A DNA stretch of 9,069 bases from NCBI GenBank assembly GCA_903932805.1, contig CAIZHO010000013.1, positions 1 to 9,069 on the forward strand, in the 5' to 3' direction. The position numbers and the translations under genes were made by a program. The stretch is from an uncultured Roseiflexaceae bacterium (GTDB taxonomy: Bacteria > Chloroflexota > Chloroflexia > Chloroflexales > Roseiflexaceae). Positions 1 to 7,250 of the stretch are shown piece by piece (within the stretch, counting starts at the first letter, position 1; each line of letters begins with the position of its first letter). The notes under the pieces are model-generated. The model was not told where the DNA came from. It searched no databases and saw nothing but the letters and a program-made list of their open reading frames with translations.

Positions 1-1675
1 ACACCACGGCATCAGCAGCATCGTAGAGGACGGTACAGAGCGTACACGCCTCCATCGCTGTGATGTGTGCCTTCCCACGCTCACTGTCACGATGCACCAG
101 CACGGTGTCGACGCCCAGCGCGCCGATCCGTGCAACAACGTCTGGACGGGGCAGGTGTGCGGCGTCGCGGGCCAACAAAATCTGCGTCGCCGGCGCGATG
201 CCACTATATCCCGTCACAATGCGCTGACCGTGGATTGTTTGCCACCATAACCGCTCGGCTTGTAGCGCACTCTCTACCGATGGATTAAGCGGAATTTCGA
301 GGACCGTTCGCCCCGGCGATTGCGTTGCCAACCAGGAATACACGGGGCGACCTGTGTCGTGGAGCGGCGTTGCCATAGTCGGGATTGCAGGCCAGCCCAT
401 ATCACCCACCAGGACAACAGCTGCCACCACCAACGGCCAGCGCCGCGTCACAACCCACGGCCGACTCAAGCCCACCGCTGCCAGCAACGCCAAGCCGAAT
501 GTCACAATCCAACCCCAGCGGGCGGGGACGCGCAACGCGCTATAGCCGGGGACTGCCGCAATCCAGCGCGCAAACGGCACATCGATACCGGCGCCACCAT
601 CCCACAGACGCACGACAGAGCCGCTGGCCAGTACGACGCCCATGATAGCCACCAGCAGCCACAGCCATCGGGTCGCATTCCGCACCCCCACGCCGAGCAC
701 TGCACCGATGGTAAGCAGGATCCCAGGTGCGAGGACCAACTCCGGGCGCCCCGTCACCCATTCGCCAATGATCCTCGGCCACAGTGGGTGACCCGCGGGC
801 ACAGCCCACCACGCCTGGAGCGGCGCAGACCAGTTGGCCAACTCGACCAACGAACGCGTCACGGCGGTCGTGCGTTGTACCTGCAGGTAGGGCCACAGAC
901 CGGGCAGCATCGCCACTGCCGCGACACCCGCCAAAACTGCTAGGCGGCGGGCACCTGCCATGCGCTGGGCAGGAACACTGTGCACCAAGCTGTGCATGGC
1001 GACCAGGCCGAGGACCGGCAACATCATAAAGCCGTGATAAATACTCAGCCCAAATGCACCAGCCAGCACCAACACGACCCCGAGTGCCTGCCATGACCAC
1101 CATCGCGGCGACCGTATCGCGTGCCGGAGCCAAAGGACCACCAGTGGGAGCATCCATGTCGCCAGCATCTGCAAATGGGTCACCTGTGTCGTGCGGAATG
1201 TCCCAAATCCGACCGCAAGCCCTACCAGCAATGCCGGCCAGCGGGCTGCCCCAATATCACATGCAAGTGCACGCATTGCCCACACCGTCACCACTGCAGA
1301 CCCGACGACTGCCGCATTGAGGATGAGGGCAATCGGTACACCCAGCCATATCAACGGTGCTGCTACGAGCCCCAGCGGCGCAAGATGGTCGCTATAGGCC
1401 AAGGTGTAGTCGTACGGAACAAACTGCGGGGCGTGCCAGATTGCCAGGGGGTGGTTCCACAACGCTTCGCTCCACCACCACAATGTCCAATAGTGGAGCT
1501 GCGTGTCGGGATTAGCTACCACCCGCGCACCACCCGCCCAAATCACATCGTGGAGTTGTACTACGGCAACCAAAACCGTCACCAGCACCTCGAGCCATGC
1601 CTCGCGCACACGGGTGCGCAAGGATCGTGACAACGTATGGGCTGGTGACGGTAGCGACATGGCGGCGGGTCCCAT
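1..1675 (-). CDS. Multi-pass membrane protein, GT-C glycosyltransferase-like (3' end cut by window)
   Basis: An open frame of 558 codons runs off the window start without a stop. I translated it by hand and found no break. After a short basic N-terminus (residues 1-25) come roughly ten hydrophobic segments, near residues 27-47, 97-130, 147-165, 171-186, 196-228, 244-262, 314-332, 336-352, 387-403 and 413-430. From about residue 436 the chain turns soluble and is probably extracytoplasmic. The first large loop holds NPDTQLHYW (55-63) and a stretch around YSDHLAP (94-100). LRVPARW (381-387) and the later IPLNPSVES and LGVDTVLVH stretches recall uncharacterised bacterial membrane proteins related to polyprenyl-phosphate-sugar-dependent GT-C transferases. 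Donor and acceptor cannot be read from the sequence. The first ATG (1675) lies 1 base after the argJ stop and lacks a Shine-Dalgarno; an in-frame ATG at 1660 has a weak GGGA upstream. Membrane nature is secure; the transferase role is inferred. Confidence 0.72.
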   Translation of the reverse strand, partial: MGPAAMSLPSPAHTLSRSLRTRVREAWLEVLVTVLVAVVQLHDVIWAGGARVVANPDTQLHYWTLWWWSEALWNHPLAIWHAPQFVPYDYTLAYSDHLAPLGLVAAPLIWLGVPIALILNAAVVGSAVVTVWAMRALACDIGAARWPALLVGLAVGFGTFRTTQVTHLQMLATWMLPLVVLWLRHAIRSPRWWSWQALGVVLVLAGAFGLSIYHGFMMLPVLGLVAMHSLVHSVPAQRMAGARRLAVLAGVAAVAMLPGLWPYLQVQRTTAVTRSLVELANWSAPLQAWWAVPAGHPLWPRIIGEWVTGRPELVLAPGILLTIGAVLGVGVRNATRWLWLLVAIMGVVLASGSVVRLWDGGAGIDVPFARWIAAVPGYSALRVPARWGWIVTFGLALLAAVGLSRPWVVTRRWPLVVAAVVLVGDMGWPAIPTMATPLHDTGRPVYSWLATQSPGRTVLEIPLNPSVESALQAERLWWQTIHGQRIVTGYSGIAPATQILLARDAAHLPRPDVVARIGALGVDTVLVHRDSERGKAHITAMEACTLCTVLYDAADAVV

Positions 1676-1676
1676 C

Positions 1677-2879
1677 TTAGGTGGTGTAGTGGGCGTTGAC
1701 TTCGACGTATTCTTTCGAGAAATCACAGGTCCACATCGTCGTCGTTGCACTCCCCAAGCCTAGATCCAGCGTGATATAGACGAGCTCGCGATTGAGCAGC
1801 TGCGATGCGGCATTCAGATCGGCAACCAACGGCATCCCTGCGGCAACCAGGCGAATCTGCTCAGCGCCCAACCCAAAATCGAGGGTCAATCGATCGGGAT
1901 CGATGGCAGCACCACTATACCCCGCCGCACAGACCACACGCCCCCAGTTTGGATCATTGCCGTGGATGGCAGTCTTGACCAATGGCGAACACGCAATACT
2001 ATCGGCGACCCGATGCGCCATAGCGCCGTCGACGGCACCGGTGATGCGGATTTCGACCAATTTTGTCGCGCCTTCGCCGTCACGGGCGATTTTCTTGGCA
2101 AGGTCCATACAGACGTCAGCCAGGAGTGCGACAAATGTGTCGAACGACGTCGTGTCGATGATCGCGCCCGAGACGCCCGATGCCAGCAGCAGCACGGTGT
2201 CGTTGGTGCTCATGTCGCCGTCGACGCTGATGCGATTAAAACTCTGGTCTGCGACTGCCTTGACGGCGCGCTGGAGCAGCTCGGGGGCACAGGCGGCATC
2301 GGTGGTAATCACCGACAACATGGTTGCCATGCCCGGATGAATCATACCGGCACCTTTGGCCATACCGGCCACGGTGACGGTTTTGCCGGCAACCGTGCCG
2401 CTGGCGGTTGCCCGCTTGGGGCGCGTGTCGGTCGTCATGATGGCCTGCGACGTGCGGAGTGCATCGCGACTCATTGACGACGTCGTCAAGGCACGTATGC
2501 CGGTGCTGACCTTGGTCATATCGAGTTGACGGCCGATAACGCCGGTCGAGAGCACGAGCACTTCGTCGGCACGTGCACCAATCCCCTCGGCCACGAGTTC
2601 GGCCATCCGCTGTGCATTCTGCGCACCCTCGGTCCCGGTGCAGGCGTTGGCACAACCCGAATTGGCCACAATCGCCCGCATGCGGCCGGCCGACGTCGCC
2701 AACACCGCCTGGTCATACACCACCGGTGCCGCTTTCACACGGTTGGTGGTGAACACTCCCGCGGCAGTACACGGCGCATCACTGACGATGAGTGTCAGGT
2801 CGAGTGCACCGTCTTTTTTGAGTCCACAGGCCGTTGCCGCAGTCCGGAATCCGGGGGCGAGCAGAAATGCATCAGTCAT
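1677..2879 (-). CDS. argJ: Bifunctional ornithine acetyltransferase / N-acetylglutamate synthase ArgJ
   Basis: ArgJ transfers the acetyl group from N2-acetylornithine to glutamate, giving ornithine and N-acetylglutamate (the cyclic arginine route in the cytoplasm); many members also acetylate glutamate from acetyl-CoA. At 400 residues it is a full-length family member. Visible marks are FTTNRVKAAPV (43-53), the oxyanion-hole stretch STGVIG (111-116), AKGAGMIHPGMATML (174-188) with the self-cleavage site between Ala185 and the nucleophile Thr186, HGNDPNWGRV (306-315), and the C-terminal NAHYTT (395-400) that completes the active site. The protein should self-cleave into an alpha chain (1-185) and a beta chain (186-400). 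The ATG follows the argG stop by 3 bases, with a weak GGGA about 8 bases upstream. Whether it is mono- or bifunctional cannot be decided from sequence alone. Confidence 0.97.
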   Translation of the reverse strand: MTDAFLLAPGFRTAATACGLKKDGALDLTLIVSDAPCTAAGVFTTNRVKAAPVVYDQAVLATSAGRMRAIVANSGCANACTGTEGAQNAQRMAELVAEGIGARADEVLVLSTGVIGRQLDMTKVSTGIRALTTSSMSRDALRTSQAIMTTDTRPKRATASGTVAGKTVTVAGMAKGAGMIHPGMATMLSVITTDAACAPELLQRAVKAVADQSFNRISVDGDMSTNDTVLLLASGVSGAIIDTTSFDTFVALLADVCMDLAKKIARDGEGATKLVEIRITGAVDGAMAHRVADSIACSPLVKTAIHGNDPNWGRVVCAAGYSGAAIDPDRLTLDFGLGAEQIRLVAAGMPLVADLNAASQLLNRELVYITLDLGLGSATTTMWTCDFSKEYVEVNAHYTT

Positions 2880-2882
2880 GGT

Positions 2883-4094
2883 TTATTTCCCGTCCACCAA
2901 TGCCTGCACCTTCATGGGCAGACCAAAGATCTTGATGAAGCCCGCAGCGTCTTGTTGGTTGTATGACTGGCTCATCGTGAAGCTCGCGATGTCGGGGTTA
3001 TACAACGTGCGGTCTGCTTTGCGGCCGACCAAGATGGCATTCCCCTTGTACAGCTTGAGGCGTACCACGCCGGTGTTGTTCTCTTGCGTGATATCAAAGA
3101 ATGCCTGCATTGCACGGCGCAACGGCGTAAACCACTGCCCGTAGTACACCACCTCGGCGTAGCGTTGGGCCACGACGTCTTTGTAGTGCAGGGTGTCGCG
3201 GTCGAGGGTCAACTGTTCGAGTGCCTGATGAGCAACGCGAATCAACGTGCCGCCGGGGGTCTCGTAGACGCCGTGCGACTTCATGCCGACGAGGCGGTTT
3301 TCGACCAAATCGATACGACCAATGCCGTGCTTGGCACCCAAGTTGTTGAGAGCGGTCAGCAGTTCAACCGGACCGAGGCGCTTGCCATCAATCGAGACGG
3401 GGATGCCCTTTTCGAAGGCGATTTCGACATATTCAGCCTTGTCTGGAGCGTTCTCGGGCGACACCGACAGGGTATGCATGACTTCTTCAGGCTCGTTCCA
3501 CGGATCTTCGAGCACGCCACCCTCGTGTGACATGTGCCAAATGTTGCGGTCACGGCTGTAGATTGATTTCAACGTGGCAGTCACTGGCACATTGTGCTCG
3601 GCGGCGTAGTCGAGGGCGTCTTCGCGGGAGCGAATGTTCCACTCGCGCCACGGGGCAATCACCGTCAGCTGCGGAGCAAAGACCATGTAGGTCAGCTCGA
3701 AGCGGACCTGGTCGTTGCCCTTACCGGTGCAGCCGTGTGCCAATGCATCACACCCTTCGAGCAGGGCCAACTCAGCCTGGCGCTTGGCAATCAGTGGGCG
3801 GGCGACCGAGGTGCCCAACAAATAGAGGCGCTCGTAGCTGGCGCCCGATTGGATGAGGGGGAACAAATAGTCCTTGACGAACACTTCACGCAGGTCTTCG
3901 ACATAGCACTTCGACGCGCCTGAGGCAATTGCTTTGGCCTCGAGCCCTTCGATTTCGTCGTCTTGACCGAGGTGACTACAATAGCAGATCACTTCGGGAT
4001 TGCCGTAGTTCTGCTTGAGCCACGGCACAATGATGCTGGTGTCGAGTCCGCCTGAATACGCCAGCATGACCTTCTTGACTTTCGCACGTTCCAT
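2883..4094 (-). CDS. argG: Argininosuccinate synthase
   Basis: ArgG condenses citrulline with aspartate using ATP, releasing AMP and pyrophosphate; it is the penultimate step of arginine synthesis and acts as a cytoplasmic homotetramer. The 403 residues match the usual length. The N-terminal nucleotide-binding domain begins with the pyrophosphatase P-loop AYSGGLDTS (12-20). HGCTGKGNDQVRFE (120-133) is the characteristic ATP/citrulline/aspartate region, and SIYSRDRNIWH (177-187) followed by EGGVLEDP (191-198) marks the synthetase domain. No key motif is missing. The ATG at 4094 is chosen because AAGGAG stands 7 bases upstream, the best ribosome binding site in the window. The gene starts 12 bases after the helicase stop and is followed by argJ after 3 bases, so it is the middle gene of the putative operon. 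Confidence 0.98.
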   Translation of the reverse strand: MERAKVKKVMLAYSGGLDTSIIVPWLKQNYGNPEVICYCSHLGQDDEIEGLEAKAIASGASKCYVEDLREVFVKDYLFPLIQSGASYERLYLLGTSVARPLIAKRQAELALLEGCDALAHGCTGKGNDQVRFELTYMVFAPQLTVIAPWREWNIRSREDALDYAAEHNVPVTATLKSIYSRDRNIWHMSHEGGVLEDPWNEPEEVMHTLSVSPENAPDKAEYVEIAFEKGIPVSIDGKRLGPVELLTALNNLGAKHGIGRIDLVENRLVGMKSHGVYETPGGTLIRVAHQALEQLTLDRDTLHYKDVVAQRYAEVVYYGQWFTPLRRAMQAFFDITQENNTGVVRLKLYKGNAILVGRKADRTLYNPDIASFTMSQSYNQQDAAGFIKIFGLPMKVQALVDGK

Positions 4095-4101
4095 TGCCCT
4101 A

Positions 4102-4107
4102 CTCCTT
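4102..4107 (-). promoter_or_regulatory. Strong ribosome binding site of argG overlapping the helicase stop
   Basis: On the minus strand AAGGAG sits 7 bases before the argG ATG. Its first A is the last base of the TAA stop of the upstream helicase gene, so ribosomes ending there stop on top of the argG initiation site. It is the only clear consensus-like Shine-Dalgarno in the window and decides the argG start. It may allow argG to be translated more strongly than the helicase from a shared message; that is inference. Confidence 0.8.
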
Positions 4108-7100
4108 TATGTAAATAAAAGCTCAACATCGGCACGGGTCAGCGTCTTGATACCCCCGCGTTCTGGTGTGATGAGCTGACTTACCAACTCGCGTTTGCGC
4201 TCTTGGAGCTGCAAAATCTTCTCCTCGACCGAATCACGCACCACCATTTTGTAGACCATCACCGGGCGAGTTTGCCCAATGCGATGGGTCCGATCGGTTG
4301 CCTGCATTTCGACGGCCGGGTTCCACCAGGGATCAATATGTATGACATAGTCTGCAGCAGTCAGGTTGAGCCCAACCCCACCAGCACGCAGACTAATGAG
4401 AAAAAACGGATAGCGTGTATCGTTTTGGAACGCGTCAATGATGCTCTGTCGATCGCGAGTACGCCCATCCAGGTATGCATAGGCAATACCCCGCTCGTCC
4501 AGGGCAGTCCGTACCAGTGTCAACATTTGGACGAACTGCGAAAAAACCAACACCCGGTGACCCGCCGCTTTGAGCGACTCGAGTGTGGCCAACAACGCCT
4601 CGAACTTGCCCGAACTCCCGGCACTACTCGGATCGATGAGGCGTGGGTGATTACAAATCTGCCGCAACCGGAGCAACCCTTCGAGCATCTTGACCCGTGC
4701 TTGTTGCGGTCCAGCGCTGTCGATCATGCCCAGCAGCAACGCCCGATAATGGTCACGTTGCGTGGTGTAGAGTCGGCGCTGTTCGGGCTCCATGTCGCTC
4801 ATCAGGATGTGTTCGGTGCGCGATGGCAAGTCGGGTGCGACCTGGTCTTTGGTGCGCCGCAGAATAAACGGGAACGTCAGCCTGCGCAACAACTTCAACG
4901 CTCCTTCACGCCCTTCACCCTCGCGGGCAAATGTGTCGCGGAACGCCTCGGCGGTCCCCAGCAAGCCGGGATTCAAGAACGCAAATTGCGACCAGAGCTC
5001 GACGGCGTTGTTTTCGATGGGGGTGCCAGTCAATGACAACCGGCGGTCTCCCTGCAGGCGACGCACCGCGCGGGCCGTCTCGGCGGCGGGGTTTTTGATT
5101 GCCTGCGACTCGTCCAAGATCACATACTGAAAGCGATACCCTGCCAAGAACTCGATGTCACGCAGCATGGTCCCATAGGTGGTCAACACGACGTCATAGG
5201 CATCAAACGGCGTGGCATCTTTTGCACGGCCTTGGTCGATGTGCGTCAACAACGTCAAGCTCGGGGCAAACGTGGCGGCTTCACGCAGCCAGTTATAGAC
5301 CAATGAACGTGGCAACACGATCAAAATCGCCCGTGCCCCTGGGTTCCGTTCACGCAGCGAAAGGATGAACGCCAGCGTCTGAATGGTTTTGCCGACACCC
5401 ATGTCGTCTGCCAAACACCCGCCAAAGCCATACCGATTGAGAAAATGGAGCCAATCATAGCCGGCTTTTTGATACGAACGCAATGTCCCACGAAATCCCT
5501 CGGGCAGTGGTTGATCCTCAATATGCTCAAACAGTCTGAGCTGCTCGCGGCGCTCTTCGAACGTCGCATCGACCTGCGCACGCTGGGCCTCTTGAACCAA
5601 TTGATCGACAATCGCCGTCTGCGCTGCTGCAAACCGCAAGCGACCGTCGCTTTCGGTCCCCATTGCCAACAACGGCGCTAATCGATGCGCGAGTTCGTTC
5701 GGCACAAATCCAATCGTTCCATCCGGCAGCAAGATATAGCGCTCGCGGCGCAACACCGCGCGCCGCACGACGGCCACATCGACCGACAAATCGCCGAAGT
5801 TGACCACCGCGGATACATCAAACCAGTCGATGTGCGATTGCACGGTAACGGCGAGTTCGGGGATGTCCGTTCGCATCTGGACCGATGTCAACGCATCTTC
5901 GCCACGGATCTGCAGACCATGTGAGGCCAAAACGCCGACGACGCGCATAAGGAAATCACGGACGGGGATAGTTTTTCGCAGGCGGAACGAGCCATCTTCG
6001 GACACGCGCAATCCCTGTTGCTCCAGCAACGCGACGCAGTCGCGTTCGCTATCCGCGAGCCGGGTAATGCGCACCAGGTGGAGGTCTTCGCTGCCATGCA
6101 AGACTGCTTCGGCAGGGTAGTTCGGGTCAAACGGCAATTCATAATTGGCATACCCGAATGCCAACCGCACCATCATGCCACCTTCTTGTTCGGCAACGGT
6201 GATATTGCCGATCGGTTCGTCGTGGATTTCGTCCCAACGTACGGCAGAGCCACACAATGGCACCCGCTGAGCGAGCTCGAGGAGTCGTTGATCAAACCGC
6301 TCACGGTCATCTGCCCGCACCCGCAGTGCAGGTGTCTGCAACAGGTGATCGACCAGCGCGGTCCGTTCGCCGATGCACACCAACGTAGCACCGGTCCACA
6401 GCCAATGCGGACTAAACGGCAACAACGTACGATTTGCCTGATCGACAACGATGCTCCGATGTGCACTGTAGACGATGCTTTGCAACAAGAGGTCTGACCC
6501 GTCCTCGTCACACGACAATTGCAATTCGCCTGGCTCGCCATAGACGTGTACCGGATGTCCAAAGGTTAATCCGTCGCGCGCGACATACACCGTCTGGTCG
6601 ACCAGGAGGGCAAGTGCGCCAGCATACAGCCAAGCTCGTTGGCCCGGTTGGGCCAAGCTGAGCGACTGCTCGCACAGCATCGCAGCAGCCTGCAATACAG
6701 ACAACGATGTCTGCGGGTACCCAGCCGGGGTCGGCGCAGCCCGCAACGGCCGTACATCCGCACCCGTCCAATCAGCACGCCCTGCCCGCGGGGTCACACT
6801 CGCCGGGATGACGGCCCAGCCAGCGTCACCGACACCGAGCGGATGGCTGGGTACCAAAAAGAAGCACACCACGGTGGCAGTCGGCGTCGCAGTAGTGCTC
6901 CGTGGTCGATCGGAAAGACTGAACAACGTCTCCCACGGCTGTGGCGGATTGCTGGTCATGTGCGTATACAACGCACGCACCGCCGCCACCCGATGTACAC
7001 ACGGCCCATCATCACGATGGGCGCAATCGCACAATGTCGTCACGCGGCCCGCAATCAACAGGGCTGTCACGCGGCGCACAGCGGTGCCGTCGACGACCAC

Positions 7101-7250
7101 CACGACCGCACTGGCAGGCTCGACCTGCTCGAGGGTCACTCCGCCGCTGGCCAGCACGGCAGTCGCCCGGCGCATCAGCGCCGGTTCGACCAACTGCAAA
7201 AATCCATCGAGGAGCTCAGGGGTTATCAACTGCAGCCGTCCAATGGTCAT
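4107..7250 (-). CDS. SWIM zinc-finger SNF2-family helicase / ATPase
   Basis: A 1047-residue SF2 ATPase of the SWI2/SNF2 type, expected to translocate on double-stranded DNA or remodel protein-DNA complexes. The N-terminus carries a SWIM-type zinc finger, CxCx7CxH (Cys74, Cys76, Cys84, His86). Residues about 95-500 contain no domain I can name; about 500-560 (including YILLPDGTIGFVPNEL) resembles the bacterial SNF2-associated region. The motor then shows RSYQKAGYDW (591-600), Walker A DDMGVGKT (615-622), motif II DESQ (713-716), TGTPIENN (741-748), the second lobe from VLVFSQF (900-906), SLRAGGVGLNLT (953-964) and QATDRTHRIGQ (983-993) with both arginines. All core motifs are intact, so it should be an active ATPase. 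The ATG overlaps the carB stop by 4 bases (ATGA), with AAGGGA 8 bases upstream. No defence or recombination genes adjoin it; its biological role is unknown. Confidence 0.95.
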   Translation of the reverse strand: MTIGRLQLITPELLDGFLQLVEPALMRRATAVLASGGVTLEQVEPASAVVVVVDGTAVRRVTALLIAGRVTTLCDCAHRDDGPCVHRVAAVRALYTHMTSNPPQPWETLFSLSDRPRSTTATPTATVVCFFLVPSHPLGVGDAGWAVIPASVTPRAGRADWTGADVRPLRAAPTPAGYPQTSLSVLQAAAMLCEQSLSLAQPGQRAWLYAGALALLVDQTVYVARDGLTFGHPVHVYGEPGELQLSCDEDGSDLLLQSIVYSAHRSIVVDQANRTLLPFSPHWLWTGATLVCIGERTALVDHLLQTPALRVRADDRERFDQRLLELAQRVPLCGSAVRWDEIHDEPIGNITVAEQEGGMMVRLAFGYANYELPFDPNYPAEAVLHGSEDLHLVRITRLADSERDCVALLEQQGLRVSEDGSFRLRKTIPVRDFLMRVVGVLASHGLQIRGEDALTSVQMRTDIPELAVTVQSHIDWFDVSAVVNFGDLSVDVAVVRRAVLRRERYILLPDGTIGFVPNELAHRLAPLLAMGTESDGRLRFAAAQTAIVDQLVQEAQRAQVDATFEERREQLRLFEHIEDQPLPEGFRGTLRSYQKAGYDWLHFLNRYGFGGCLADDMGVGKTIQTLAFILSLRERNPGARAILIVLPRSLVYNWLREAATFAPSLTLLTHIDQGRAKDATPFDAYDVVLTTYGTMLRDIEFLAGYRFQYVILDESQAIKNPAAETARAVRRLQGDRRLSLTGTPIENNAVELWSQFAFLNPGLLGTAEAFRDTFAREGEGREGALKLLRRLTFPFILRRTKDQVAPDLPSRTEHILMSDMEPEQRRLYTTQRDHYRALLLGMIDSAGPQQARVKMLEGLLRLRQICNHPRLIDPSSAGSSGKFEALLATLESLKAAGHRVLVFSQFVQMLTLVRTALDERGIAYAYLDGRTRDRQSIIDAFQNDTRYPFFLISLRAGGVGLNLTAADYVIHIDPWWNPAVEMQATDRTHRIGQTRPVMVYKMVVRDSVEEKILQLQERKRELVSQLITPERGGIKTLTRADVELLFT
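6993..7031 (-). other. SWIM zinc-binding motif coding segment of the helicase
   Basis: Codons 74-86 of the helicase give CxCx7CxH, the ligand pattern of SWIM domains, which bind one zinc ion and are thought to contact DNA or protein. The CDC start and CVH end are as in SWIM domains fused to bacterial SNF2 proteins. The codons of Cys74 and His86 were checked directly on the DNA. Confidence 0.85.

Noticed and set aside
320..943. A 207-codon plus-strand open frame opposite the membrane protein
   Set aside because: Low-complexity translation rich in His, Arg, Gln and Pro, antisense to a coherent membrane protein.
540..1157. A 205-codon minus-strand open frame at the left end
   Set aside because: It overlaps, in another frame, the 558-codon membrane-protein frame. 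Its translation is arginine- and cysteine-rich without membrane segments, so it is a shadow.
4102..4127. AT-rich patch at the helicase/argG junction as a terminator or promoter
   Set aside because: There is no inverted repeat for a terminator, and the TTGAGC-like element has no -10 box at workable spacing; the patch is the helicase C-terminus plus the argG ribosome binding site.
4203..5036. A 277-codon plus-strand open frame opposite the helicase motor region
   Set aside because: It is antisense to conserved SNF2 motifs, with no recognisable protein features; explained by codon bias of the real gene.
4107..7250. The SNF2 helicase as part of an anti-phage defence system (for example DISARM-like)
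   Set aside because: The neighbours are arginine genes and a membrane protein; no methyltransferase, phospholipase-D, nuclease or other defence partner is present.
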